A stretch of DNA of 64,000 nt from Candidatus Melainabacteria bacterium (lineage in GTDB: Bacteria > Cyanobacteriota > Vampirovibrionia > Obscuribacterales > Obscuribacteraceae), in contig PLXC01000027.1 of assembly GCA_003151275.1 (NCBI GenBank), positions 1-64,000 on the forward strand, written 5' to 3'. Positions 35,254 through 44,247 of this stretch are shown piece by piece. Each line of letters starts with the position of its first letter. The stretch's first letter is position 1. A model generated the notes under the pieces. That model made no database searches, was not told the origin of the DNA, and was given only the letters and a program-made list of their open reading frames with translations. The position numbers and the translations under genes are program-made.

Positions 35254-35922
35254 TTAATGGTTCGAGATTAGTTGCATGCGTGGATAGAAAATCATGATTG
35301 CTTTTCCAAGCACCCGATCCACATGTAGGAAGCCCCAAAGGTGGCTGTCTTGGCTGTTATTTCGATTGTCGCCCAACACAAATAAACATCCTGGTGGCAC
35401 AACTATGGGCTCTTCTTGACCTGGGTACGGATACACAGCTCCTCCGGATAACATCTGACCGCCTAGATCTTTAAGCGTCTGCAACTCGTATTTGGCAGGT
35501 TCTTTGACATATGGCTCGGGAACCGCAACGCCGTTGACGAAGAGTGTTCCGTTGTTTTTCATTTCAATTTGGTCTCCGGGTATGCCGATGATGCGCTTGA
35601 TCGAGGACTCAGGAGAATGCAGAGACGGTGGTGCGAAAGCCTTGTCCAAAATATTCATTGGACTGGTACTTATGTCCTTTGTTGCCACTTTTACATAAGG
35701 AGGGAAAAACAGAATAATTTGTCCACGCACAAAGGGCTTGCCCATGCGGTAAGAGGTCAGATCGAACAACACTTTTTCATTTTCGTTCAGAGTGGGTGCC
35801 ATGTTGCCTGCTGTCACTCTTCTTCCCTCTATGGAGCAGCGCATCCAAACGAATACGGACATGACAAAAATCATGCACAATAGCACCAACAAAACTTGGA
35901 CAAATATTTTCAAATCGCGCAT
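35254..35922 (-). CDS. Signal peptidase I homologue with Ser-to-Asn at the catalytic site
   Basis: The fold is that of type I signal peptidase: one N-terminal membrane helix, then the box normally reading S-M-x-P-T-L, the Lys-containing SSIKRIIGIPGD (K109) and GDNRNNSQDS near residue 184-193. In place of the catalytic Ser the sequence has Asn (AGNMAPTL, N40, codon AAC at 35803-35805). The general-base Lys and the other boxes are intact. It is therefore either inactive, a binding protein, or uses another mechanism. Single gene on the minus strand. Confidence 0.88.
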   Translation of the reverse strand: MRDLKIFVQVLLVLLCMIFVMSVFVWMRCSIEGRRVTAGNMAPTLNENEKVLFDLTSYRMGKPFVRGQIILFFPPYVKVATKDISTSPMNILDKAFAPPSLHSPESSIKRIIGIPGDQIEMKNNGTLFVNGVAVPEPYVKEPAKYELQTLKDLGGQMLSGGAVYPYPGQEEPIVVPPGCLFVLGDNRNNSQDSHLWGFLHVDRVLGKAIMIFYPRMQLISNH

Positions 35923-36179
35923 TCCGAAATCATATCAAAGCCTGGCAATCCTTTAGTAGTTTACGTTAGCGGCATATTTTCAAAAGCGGCTCGCAAATTG
36001 TTTGTCTGGAATTGTCCAAAATTCGAGTCTTTTGTATATACCACTGACAAACCAGGTCCAACTCCGACAGCATAGGACGTGACAGAGGCAATATGCCAAA
36101 TGTCCATAGTCCTCAATCACTTACTAGTTGCGCTCTTACGTGACACATTTTTGCACAATCAGATTTACCAGGTCGGTTT

Positions 36180-36293
36180 ATGAGTTCTAAAGAAAGTCTT
36201 GCTACTGTGCTGATTCTGCTTTGCGGAGTTCTCTTGGGGATTCACTTCGTCAATGAAGTTGTTGCAGGCATGAACGCGTATGTTGCTAGGTAA
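36180..36293 (+). CDS. Small single-pass membrane protein (37 aa)
   Basis: The frame encodes 37 residues with one hydrophobic helix (ATVLILLCGVLLGIHFV). AGG-TCGGTTT before the ATG could serve as a weak ribosome binding site. Support is moderate. Confidence 0.4.
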   Translation: MSSKESLATVLILLCGVLLGIHFVNEVVAGMNAYVAR

Positions 36294-36405
36294 TAGCGAA
36301 TACGAGTGTTTCATTGGTTCTGGCGAAACGCACGCCAGTATAGGGTGTCATTGGTACAGCCTAACGCAGAACAGGGTTTTAATTGGAACTTGCGAACGCG
36401 GACCT

Positions 36406-37761
36406 TTAAAAAAAGCTGGCCGCGTCTCCCGCTTTGCTTGTGAGCTTTCGATCTTTCATCAGTCCGCGTTCTTCCAACCACTTTTCAAACTCCGGAGCAG
36501 GAGCGCAATTCATGAGCTCACGCAATGACGCCACATCATGATAACTGGTGGTTTGATAACCCAGCATCACATCGTCTCCCATTGGCACACCCATGAAGTA
36601 ATTGACGCCGGCCGCGACAAGTAGCACAGTGAGATTTTCAAGGTCATTTTGATCCGCTTCCATATGATTGGTGTAGCAAGCATCGATGCCCATTGGCACA
36701 CCTAATAGTTTGCCCATGAAATGATCTTCCAGTCCGGCGCGAATCATCTGTCGTCCATCCGCTAAGTATTCTGGACCGATGAAACCGCACACGTCGTTGA
36801 CCAAAAATGGATCAAATGTTCGGGCCATAGCATAGCATCTGGCCTCCAATGTTACCTGGTCCGCGTCGTTGTTTGAGCGCGACGAAAGCTCGGATCCTTG
36901 CCCGGTTTCGAAATACATTGGCTTGCGACCTTTATTTTTGCATTTCGCTAAGCCCAAAGTTTTTGCATCGTTCAGGATTTCGAGCGTGATACCGAATGCA
37001 GTATTACCTTTCTCGGTTCCCGCAATGCTCTGAAAAATCAATCCTGCTGGTGCACCGTTTTCGATGGCTTGCATCTGCGTTGTGATGTGGCTCAGAATGC
37101 AGTTTTGCGTCGGAATTTGTAGTTTGTCAATCACTTTGTCGGTCAGATGAAGCAATCGTTCTACCGACTCTGGAGTATCGTGAACTGGATTGATGCCGAT
37201 CACAGCATCACCAATTCCGTAAGATAGTCCCTCGTAAATCGAAGCCAAAATTCCTTGAGCAGAATCGGCTGGATGATTTGGTTGCAGCCTCGATCCAAGT
37301 ACCCCGCTCAAGCCTAATGTGGAATTTGCCGAAGCCACGACTTGGCATTTCTTCGCCGCAATAATCAGATCTAAGTTGGACATCAATTTCGTTACCGCAG
37401 CGGCCATCTCGCCGGTCAGCGCGTTTTTTATTGCATCAATTTCTGCCGTTTCTGCCTGGAGAATAAATTCGCGCAATTCTGAAACAGTCCATGTTTTAAT
37501 TTTGAGCCAGGCATTTGCGTCGAGCGAATCGTCAATCAGCCTTGTTATCGCGTCATCATCGTAGGGCACCACTGGATTGTTGCGAAGTGCCTGCAGTGAC
37601 AATTCGGACAAAACCTGCTTGGCGGCCACTCGCTCCAATTCGGACGCCGCGGCTATTCCTGCCAACAGGTCGCCAGCTTTTTCTTCGTTGGATTTAGCGA
37701 GCACCTCTTTGATGCTGCTGAAATTGAATCTCTGCGCACGAACCGTGCTGGATAAACTCAT
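36406..37761 (-). CDS. eutB: Ethanolamine ammonia-lyase, large (alpha) subunit EutB
   Basis: EutB holds the active site of the adenosylcobalamin-dependent enzyme that splits ethanolamine into acetaldehyde and ammonia. Conserved family stretches are intact: SYGIGDAVIGINPVHDT, NCILSHITTQMQAIENGAP, LIFQSIAGTEKGN, MYFETGQGSELSS and NYFMGVPMGDDVMLGYQTTSYHD. ATG 37761 gives 451 residues, the normal length. The gene is unusual in facing away from eutC-eutA, with 82 bp between the starts. No cobalamin riboswitch, two-component regulator or microcompartment shell gene is nearby. Acetaldehyde would have to be handled by an enzyme encoded elsewhere or by the dehydrogenase at 20 kb. Confidence 0.96.
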   Translation of the reverse strand: MSLSSTVRAQRFNFSSIKEVLAKSNEEKAGDLLAGIAAASELERVAAKQVLSELSLQALRNNPVVPYDDDAITRLIDDSLDANAWLKIKTWTVSELREFILQAETAEIDAIKNALTGEMAAAVTKLMSNLDLIIAAKKCQVVASANSTLGLSGVLGSRLQPNHPADSAQGILASIYEGLSYGIGDAVIGINPVHDTPESVERLLHLTDKVIDKLQIPTQNCILSHITTQMQAIENGAPAGLIFQSIAGTEKGNTAFGITLEILNDAKTLGLAKCKNKGRKPMYFETGQGSELSSRSNNDADQVTLEARCYAMARTFDPFLVNDVCGFIGPEYLADGRQMIRAGLEDHFMGKLLGVPMGIDACYTNHMEADQNDLENLTVLLVAAGVNYFMGVPMGDDVMLGYQTTSYHDVASLRELMNCAPAPEFEKWLEERGLMKDRKLTSKAGDAASFF

Positions 37762-37843
37762 GGAAGGAACCACATTGATTGCTGCAAGCCCTTAAAAGTG
37801 ACTATAGTGTAACGTGTCATAGAAGCTTGAACCAGGAGAAACA

Positions 37844-38608
37844 ATGACACGGTGGAGCAAGTACCCTCAGGAAAGCCAAGTGTTGGCTGAACTTCGTTCC
37901 TCGACTCCAGCTCGAGTCGGTGTCGGCCGCGCCGGGGTACGTCCGAGTACACAATCATGGCTCAAATTTCGTCAAGACCATGCTATGGCCAGAGACGCGG
38001 TTAAAAGCGAATTTAGCCCGCAATTTCTTACATTTGCGCAAGAGCGGCATTATCCACTGATTCAGTCTAAAGCCTCAAGCAAGTTGGACTTCATTTCTTT
38101 TCCGCCCAAGGGCAAGCAGACTGGCGCGGAAACAATAGATCAATTGCGGCAGTTGTGTCCGCAGAATTTGGATGTGCAGATCGTAGTTAGCGATGGACTC
38201 TCAGCGCAGGCGATTGACGAAAACGTTCGAGATGCTTTGCCGATGATTTTGGATGGGCTCAAACTTGAAAATATTACATGTGGAATTCCGGTCGTCGTTC
38301 GCTATGGACGTGTCGCAGTGGCAGACCAAATTGCTCACGCCCTTGGAATGAAACTGGCAATTAATTTGATCGGCGAGCGTCCTGGTTTGTCTACATCCGG
38401 CAGCATGAGCGCATACCTCACCTATAACCCCGGTCCGGATACAATTAGCTCTGACAGAACCGTCGTCTCAAACATTCATGAGCTTGGTACTCTTCCAGTG
38501 GAGGCCGGTGCGTATGTGGTGCAATTGGCTAAACGAATTCTTACACTTGAAATGTCAGGTGTAAAACTGCAGCAAAATCACAGTACATCGCAGACTAGTA
38601 ACATATAG
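37844..38608 (+). CDS. eutC: Ethanolamine ammonia-lyase, small (beta) subunit EutC
   Basis: EutC completes the alpha-beta holoenzyme and contributes to the cobalamin site. Family landmarks are present: ARVGVGRAGVRPSTQSWLKFR, AMARDAVKSEF, DVQIVVSDGLSAQAI, VVRYGRVAVADQIAHAL and LIGERPGLSTSGSMSAYLTY. ATG 37844 follows AGGAG. The gene is followed 11 bp later by eutA, so the two are an operon. It diverges from eutB over an 82-bp gap that would need to hold both promoters. Confidence 0.96.
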   Translation: MTRWSKYPQESQVLAELRSSTPARVGVGRAGVRPSTQSWLKFRQDHAMARDAVKSEFSPQFLTFAQERHYPLIQSKASSKLDFISFPPKGKQTGAETIDQLRQLCPQNLDVQIVVSDGLSAQAIDENVRDALPMILDGLKLENITCGIPVVVRYGRVAVADQIAHALGMKLAINLIGERPGLSTSGSMSAYLTYNPGPDTISSDRTVVSNIHELGTLPVEAGAYVVQLAKRILTLEMSGVKLQQNHSTSQTSNI

Positions 38609-38619
38609 GCGAGGTTTTC

Positions 38620-40101
38620 GTGTCCATCAAACCGATTTTAAGTGTCGGGATCGATGTAGGCACCACTTCCACTCATCTAACCGTAAGTCGACTATTTCTG
38701 ACAAACGTGTCGCGAGCGACTGAGCCGGAACGGATAGTTATAGAGAGGCAAGAAATTGTCTATCAAAGCCCGATTCAATTAACTCCTCTTCTAGCTGGAA
38801 CTATCGATGCAGAGGGAGTTATTGCTTTTTTGCAACAGCAATATCAAATAGCTGGATTAGAAAATAGTGATATCACCTCCGGTGCTGTGATAGTGACAGG
38901 TGAAACCGCATTGCTTCGCAACGCAGAAGTCATTGCCGAAAAGCTCTCTAGTTTGGCCGGGCAATTTGTTGTCGCCAGTGCGGGACCCAATCTTGAAAGT
39001 GTCTTAGCTGGCCGAGGATCGGGGGCGGCTGAGTACTCAAAATCTCGAGGCAAAACCATTTGCAGCATCGACATAGGTGGCGGCACATCAAATGTCGCGA
39101 TATTTAAATGCGGTCACCCAGAAGCGACTGCGGCCATATCAATCGGCGGAAGATTTTTATGTTTGAGTGATGATTTAACGGTGCTGCGGATCTCAGAGTC
39201 TGGTCAAGTTATCGGAAATCACTTGGGTGAGTCATTGGCACTCGGCGCTCAACTCGATGTTTTCTCGGCTAACAGATTGACCGACTACGCAGCTGACTGT
39301 CTTGTCAGCATGTTGACAGAGGTGGGCTATGTGCATCCCCTGTTAATTACCCCGCCTCTTAGTTACGAAGAAACGATCGATGAATATTGGTTTTCGGGTG
39401 GCGTCGCCGAAATTATGTCTACTGTTTCAAGTAGACATCGTGATACCGAATATGGTGACATCGGGGTATTCTTGGGCAGATCCCTAGTCAAAAAATTGAA
39501 TGCGAAGTCGATCTCTTTTGTGGTCCCTTCAGATCCGATCCGAGCGACGGTTATCGGGGCAGGCATCCACACCCTGCAGCTCAGCGGGTCGACCATAGCT
39601 GTTCATTCCAAGATCCTGCCCCTATTGGGCATACCCGTCATTCGACCATTAGCGGGGTTCGGTCCCATTGACCCGACCCTTTCTCCCCAGTGCATAGGGG
39701 CGCTCGTAGAGGACAGGGTCACTGCAAGTCTGAAAAACCATGACCTCCTGTGGGCTAGTCAGCCGGTCGCTCTGTTCCTACCTGAAATTCCGCGCCTGGG
39801 ATATAGCCAGCTGGCGGGTTGGGCCACAGCCCTGGCCGGCTCGTTCTCAAGCCACAGGGGATTGGCACCCCTTATCCTCTTATGTACTCACGACGTGGGC
39901 GCTGCACTCGGTCAATTTATGCGCCAGGCGCTACCCGGATTGGACGTACTTTGTCTGGACGGTATCCATGACGACATGGGCGGCGATTACATCGACATTG
40001 GTCTGCCCATCGCCAACAATCAAGCAGTTCCGGTGGTCATAAAAGACTTAGTGTTTGGAGCCCATACTAGCGCCAGACGGGGCTTTGCTTATCCCCGATA
40101 A
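38620..40101 (+). CDS. eutA: Ethanolamine ammonia-lyase reactivating factor EutA
   Basis: EutA is an ATPase-type chaperone that exchanges damaged cobalamin on EutBC. The actin-like ATPase core shows the phosphate-1 loop VGIDVGTTSTHL, AVIVTGETAL and phosphate-2 loop SIDIGGGTSNVAIF. Length (493) is normal. GTG start with GAGG 5 bases upstream. Base use shifts over the last third (from about 39,560) to more C-rich codons, which may be drift or a recombination join. Translationally close to eutC. Three palindromic repeats begin 3 bp after the stop. Confidence 0.94.
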   Translation: MSIKPILSVGIDVGTTSTHLTVSRLFLTNVSRATEPERIVIERQEIVYQSPIQLTPLLAGTIDAEGVIAFLQQQYQIAGLENSDITSGAVIVTGETALLRNAEVIAEKLSSLAGQFVVASAGPNLESVLAGRGSGAAEYSKSRGKTICSIDIGGGTSNVAIFKCGHPEATAAISIGGRFLCLSDDLTVLRISESGQVIGNHLGESLALGAQLDVFSANRLTDYAADCLVSMLTEVGYVHPLLITPPLSYEETIDEYWFSGGVAEIMSTVSSRHRDTEYGDIGVFLGRSLVKKLNAKSISFVVPSDPIRATVIGAGIHTLQLSGSTIAVHSKILPLLGIPVIRPLAGFGPIDPTLSPQCIGALVEDRVTASLKNHDLLWASQPVALFLPEIPRLGYSQLAGWATALAGSFSSHRGLAPLILLCTHDVGAALGQFMRQALPGLDVLCLDGIHDDMGGDYIDIGLPIANNQAVPVVIKDLVFGAHTSARRGFAYPR

Positions 40102-40104
40102 AGC

Positions 40105-40300
40105 TAAACCGATATCGGTTTAAGGTCTTGGGTTTGGATGTGGTCCCGGCAATTTTGCACGGGTCATTCAAAACTCTAAACCGATATCGGTTAAGACCCT
40201 GGCTTTGGATGTTGATCCAGGTATGGCGCTCCATTTGCCGGGTTATCCACTCTATGATGTTTCTAAACCGATATCGGTTTAAATTTCCTGGGTGGGATGC
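40105..40300. repeat. Array of three 18-bp palindromes with partly conserved linkers
   Basis: TAAACCGATATCGGTTTA occurs at 40105-40122 and 40264-40281; a near copy (one mismatched end) is at 40177-40194. Each palindrome is followed 13-14 bp later by a shared word, GGATG, then a GATCCGGCA-like stretch, so the true unit is larger than the palindrome. The unit lengths are about 72 and 87 bp. Same palindrome as at 2735-2822. Confidence 0.85.
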
Positions 40301-40659
40301 AGATCCGGCATAGCTCGGCATAAGTCTAAATTGCACCTGCCTGGCGAGCGAATTTCCAGTCGAAATCTCGCTTGGCAACCCGGAATTGATGAGATTTGGA
40401 GAAAACGAAACCTTAAATCTTAGGGCGACTTTGATCAAACAGGTGTTTAAGCCTCACGGAGCTGGAATTTCAGCAATTTTTCGGATAGGTGATTAGGAAT
40501 GGTTGGGACGGGCATAAAACTAGCAGCAGGGCAACGCAACTGCAAAAACAAATTCTCGGTCCGACACCAAGCGCAGCTGAACTATAAGCAGTGCTGAACA
40601 CTCTATTGCATTTGACCTGTAAACCATTAAACCAGTACGTATTTTGAGGACATCCACCA
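40301..40659. other. Gene-free region after the palindrome array
   Basis: About 360 bp with no convincing gene on either strand. A weak GAGG lies before the next small gene. No promoter, RNA gene or terminator is evident. Confidence 0.4.
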
Positions 40660-40857
40660 ATGAGCGACAGTTTTACCGATATCCCAACCCAAGTCGCCGA
40701 ATGCCTGCACATCATGGATTGTAATCCTGGAATGCGTTCCGGTATCTTCAACGAAATGAGAGCCGAGTGGATGGCTGAATATTCTGTAGTTGATTCTTCC
40801 GAAATAGAAGAAACGGTTCGCAGAGAAGTTAAGTCAGCACGTCGCACATACCGATAA
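40660..40857 (+). CDS. Small soluble protein (65 aa)
   Basis: The protein is acidic and helical (CLHIMDCNPGMRSGIFNEMR, ESSEIEETVRREVKSARR-like) with no membrane helix and no recognised domain. GAGGACATCCACCA before the ATG gives a weak ribosome binding site. A strong terminator immediately follows, which supports a transcribed gene. Confidence 0.5.
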   Translation: MSDSFTDIPTQVAECLHIMDCNPGMRSGIFNEMRAEWMAEYSVVDSSEIEETVRREVKSARRTYR

Positions 40858-40889
40858 CGCGGACGTTTTGTTTACGATTTGATTAGCAG

Positions 40890-40917
40890 AGGCACCTTAT
40901 TTGGTGCCTTTGTTTTT
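40890..40917 (+). terminator. Intrinsic terminator
   Basis: AGGCACC-TTATTT-GGTGCCT followed by TTGTTTTTG. The hairpin core also fits the CACC-N6-GGTG family (40893-40906). Confidence 0.85.
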
Positions 40918-41199
40918 GCCTTTATTTTTGCTCTGGGGGTCACAAAAGCCTCACGAATTACGGGTAGGATAAACGAGAGTCACTACATTTTCTGGATAGT
41001 CTTTCAACAGGCTGATGAAGGAATTCAGTGCTACGCTTTAGTAAACAGATCCTTCGTTCAGAACAACTCGTTGAAATGACATATATCTTCTGTAACTCCA
41101 ACGCTTAGTAAATCTCACATTCAAACACAAATTGCTTTCTTGAAACGAAGAATCCAGATCTACAAGGTATGATCATCTCATCACATTTAGAGGCCTACG

Positions 41200-41376
41200 A
41201 TGTCAGACTTGAGAAGTAGACAAGCCAGCGCTCCGCCACTCAGCCCGAGTGCTCAGATATCAATCGCGCTCGGAGCGTTGGTCGTAATTGGTGGGATGTG
41301 GTTTTTCAGATCGTCGCTTAAAATGCCGCCCCAAGTCACGTCTTTCACCAGATCTGTAATGAAGTCGTTTCACTAG
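41200..41376 (+). CDS. Small single-pass membrane protein (58 aa)
   Basis: The 58-residue product has a polar, Ser/Pro-rich N-terminus, one hydrophobic helix (ISIALGALVVIGGMWFF) and a basic tail. AGAGG lies 6 bases before the ATG. No homologue family is recognised; position and ribosome binding site are the main support. Confidence 0.5.
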   Translation: MSDLRSRQASAPPLSPSAQISIALGALVVIGGMWFFRSSLKMPPQVTSFTRSVMKSFH

Positions 41377-41743
41377 ACCTAAGATTTGTGAGTGGTATCA
41401 CTCTTCTTTTGCGGTGTTAGCGTTTTTTTATTACGATGCCGCGGCTCGTTGCTCTGCGGAGAGCCGTTCCCACCACTATAGATTCAGACAATGGCCTAAA
41501 CCAACTGTGTTTGGGCGACCCAGTCAACTAGGAATTTAGCGCCAGCGCCTCCTGTTGTCTTCTCTATGACAAATCTGCAGTAGCCAGTGTGTTCAAGAGC
41601 AGTGTGGTGTTTCGAGCGCCCCGGGGACTGCCAACGTGGGGAGCGTGCGGAAACTACGAAATTACTATCGTAGATACCCCATTGAAGGGGACGACTCAAA
41701 AAGCAAAACTTGGGTGTGGCTAGTTGAGAATGCGGTGGATTAA
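41377..41743. other. Gene-free region upstream of the EEP-domain gene
   Basis: About 367 bp without a convincing gene. A stretch GCCGCGGCTC...GGAGAGCCG could fold weakly near 41440. Otherwise nothing seen. Confidence 0.35.
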
Positions 41744-43555
41744 ATGCCAGATATCACTTATGAGATAACAAGCACCCAAAAGTCAGACGGTGCCCTCAGC
41801 TGGGCTCAACACAACGTCTTGGACCCGGCTTTGAATGCCGGACCTCTAGCGATTTACAACATCGCGGCAGACGTCACGCACTTGCCTGAACTTCACCTGG
41901 CTGTCGACGAAGCCAAACCTTACAGTGTTAATTGGTTTGTTCAAGGATTGTCCGGCGGCGTTGGCGCTGCAGCACCGTTCCTTTTGGCAGGCGCAGGAGC
42001 CGGCAAAGTCTTTAGAGCGGCGGACGGCGCACTTGCTGGTACGAAGGTCGGCGAAGCGCTCAGCCCCCTCCTGACGTCAACGCGCGCGGCTAATGTCGCT
42101 GGTGCGACCATGTTCGGTGCGTTGCAGAAACCGGAAGAGGGTCATACCCGATTCGGAAATGCCGTCGGAATGGGACTCGGATTCCTTGTATTCGATCAAG
42201 GAAATATGCTCAGTCGTGACCTGCCTGTCGCGGCGAAATTCGCCTCTTTCCCGTTGACCGGATTTGTTGGTGGCGCTGTTATGAGTGAGGGTTCTCAACT
42301 TTTCTCAAATGGAAAACTCGCACAGACGGATAAAGTTCTTCAATCTGCTGTGCAAGGCATGACACTTAATTCAGTTATTCCTTTGGCTCACGAAGGATTC
42401 AAACGGGTATCGACAAAATCAGCCCCAGCTGAAGATCAGTCAGTCCGTGTCGATGTTAGGGCTAATGGAATTATTGCCAATGATAGTGCAATTCCGGGGG
42501 CGGCTGAGAAAGTTATTCCAACAGGCACGATGGATCTTCATGCGCTATCAACGGCGTATTCGGATTGGGTCAGGGACAATAAGCCTAGTTATCCAACCTC
42601 TGAAGAATTCGCCAAACTAACTCCAGAAGAGATTGTTCAGCGTGGTTTCTATCATCCCGAAGCTACCAATCTCGAGCAATTAAATGTTTTCAAAGAGGGC
42701 AAACCGCGCCCGCTTCCCGATGCGAAAGTGGTAGCTTCCGAAGTAGGTAAGAGCGTTCAAGGAATGCCTATGGCTGGTGCTAAAGGTGACCTGATTCTCG
42801 GCGAGTGGAATATGGAATTTCTCACCGGTGATAAAGCCGCATATTTCACCGACAGCTACAAGCAAATAGTGCCAAGACATCACCTGATGTTTGTAGAAGA
42901 AGCCAACTCTGATGGGCTGGCAAAAATCGCTCAGGATAACGGCTACAATTTCCAAATTTCACGTGACAATAGCAGAGGACAAGCGGTCGGCTTCCTCGTT
43001 CATCCCCGTCTGAAGGTGCTGGGCACAAGCACCTACGAGGAAATAGCTAATGTTGATAACATTCCTGACTTGCGACCAGCTTTCCGAGTTGATCTACAGG
43101 ACACCGCGACTGGTGAAAAGTTCTCAGCAGTCACAGTCCATCTTAAGTCCATGAGAGGTGGACCTGAAGCTACTGCGCCTGTTCGTACCGAACAAGCTCA
43201 ACGATTGGCTACCGTGTTGGGACCAGACTTCTCTGGTGTCATCGCCGGTGACTGGAACACATTCCTCGATAAATCGACTGAACTTAAACCGCTAACCGAC
43301 GCCGGTTTCAAAATCCTCAATCCAACCGATGCAACTTCCACCCAGTCAATGGGCGGAAGATTGGATGGATTCTTGTACAAAAACCTTCAAGGCACTATGT
43401 CAAATCCTGAAGTAAGACCTTTCTTCAAGAATCCACTGATCACCCGAGGTTTGTCTGATCATGGACTGCTGACTACACACTTAAGCAGCAATCCGATTGC
43501 AAGCGTGCACACATTCGTGCCTAACTTCGTTGGTTTCGATCCGTCCCGCAACTAA
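41744..43555 (+). CDS. Large protein with C-terminal endonuclease/exonuclease/phosphatase domain
   Basis: Residues ~345-590 form an EEP-type (DNase I/sphingomyelinase-like) domain: LILGEWNMEF, FVEEANSDG, TVHLKSMRGG, GVIAGDWNTF and the catalytic His in GLSDHGLL. The metal site and catalytic His are all present. The N-terminal ~250 residues are rich in Ala/Gly (LSGGVGAAAPFLLAGAGAG, VGMGLGFLVFDQGN) and may insert in a membrane, followed by a linker. No signal peptide. The substrate (DNA, RNA or phospholipid) is unknown. The architecture, enzyme at the C-terminus behind a long N-terminal region, recalls exported toxins, but no immunity gene is evident. Confidence 0.72.
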   Translation: MPDITYEITSTQKSDGALSWAQHNVLDPALNAGPLAIYNIAADVTHLPELHLAVDEAKPYSVNWFVQGLSGGVGAAAPFLLAGAGAGKVFRAADGALAGTKVGEALSPLLTSTRAANVAGATMFGALQKPEEGHTRFGNAVGMGLGFLVFDQGNMLSRDLPVAAKFASFPLTGFVGGAVMSEGSQLFSNGKLAQTDKVLQSAVQGMTLNSVIPLAHEGFKRVSTKSAPAEDQSVRVDVRANGIIANDSAIPGAAEKVIPTGTMDLHALSTAYSDWVRDNKPSYPTSEEFAKLTPEEIVQRGFYHPEATNLEQLNVFKEGKPRPLPDAKVVASEVGKSVQGMPMAGAKGDLILGEWNMEFLTGDKAAYFTDSYKQIVPRHHLMFVEEANSDGLAKIAQDNGYNFQISRDNSRGQAVGFLVHPRLKVLGTSTYEEIANVDNIPDLRPAFRVDLQDTATGEKFSAVTVHLKSMRGGPEATAPVRTEQAQRLATVLGPDFSGVIAGDWNTFLDKSTELKPLTDAGFKILNPTDATSTQSMGGRLDGFLYKNLQGTMSNPEVRPFFKNPLITRGLSDHGLLTTHLSSNPIASVHTFVPNFVGFDPSRN

Positions 43556-43705
43556 AACTCTCGGTCTTTGAATGGTAGAGCTAAGTTCATGGCCGAACAC
43601 AATGAGGGTTTAATGTTTCCAGTGAATCAAACTGGATCGCTTTTGCGTCTTCTTTTTCAGACGGCTCAAATGAACAGAGTTTGTCAAATGTATAGGAGGA
43701 AGACC

Positions 43706-44068
43706 ATGAACCGTTTTATCAAATTGAGTCTGCTCGTAGGAGCTACACTGAGCGTGGCTGGAGCCTCTTTATGTACACCAGCACAGGCTAATGACCAGCA
43801 AAAGTATTTAGACAATGTGGCAGTACAAATGTATGCGAATAACGTAGCGAATGGCATGAGTCCACTTACAGGTGGTATTTATAGCCCTTATGTAAATGGA
43901 ACCATTAGACCTACGCGCTATCGTCGCAATTACAACAACAACAACTACAACTACAATAACAACAACGGTTATTATGATAATAGTTACGGTTATCAGGGTT
44001 ATGGCTACGGAAACGCTTACCGTAAACCGTCAGTATGGTCGCAGCTAATAAATGGCGGCGGCTATTAA
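43706..44068 (+). CDS. Secreted Asn/Tyr-rich protein
   Basis: The frame opens at 43568, but ATG 43706 follows AGGAGG and yields a clear signal peptide (FIKLSLLVGATLSVAGASLC). The mature protein ends in a repetitive stretch of Asn, Tyr and Gly (YNNNNYNYNNNNGYYD, GYQGYGYGNAY), a composition typical of self-associating, prion-like or glycine-rich cell-surface proteins. A hairpin terminator follows. Function unknown; export is likely. Confidence 0.7.
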   Translation: MNRFIKLSLLVGATLSVAGASLCTPAQANDQQKYLDNVAVQMYANNVANGMSPLTGGIYSPYVNGTIRPTRYRRNYNNNNYNYNNNNGYYDNSYGYQGYGYGNAYRKPSVWSQLINGGGY

Positions 44069-44098
44069 CTCGACATAGTTTAAGACAAGTTAGATTTG

Positions 44099-44135
44099 TA
44101 CAGCCGCTGACTCAGGTTAGCGGCTGTGCGCTTTT
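44099..44135 (+). terminator. Hairpin terminator after the Asn/Tyr-rich gene
   Basis: ACAGCCGCT and AGCGGCTGT arms with a 10-base loop, then GCGCTTTTA. A long strong stem with a short T-run. Confidence 0.7.
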
Positions 44136-44247
44136 ACTGCGCCCAATGGGATCAGAGTCGATGATTTCAATTCCAACGCCATGTCATCCTTTCGGCTAGG
44201 GATAACCACGTTTTTATTAGCAGATGCGATACCAGGCACTGTGTTTG

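Noticed and set aside
37762..37843. Cobalamin riboswitch between eutB and eutC
   Set aside because: The gap is only 82 bp, far shorter than an adenosylcobalamin riboswitch, and no B12-box sequence is visible.
40105..40281. Palindrome array as a CRISPR array
   Set aside because: Intervals are 54-69 bp, longer than usual spacers; intervening sequences share conserved words; only three copies and no cas gene are present.
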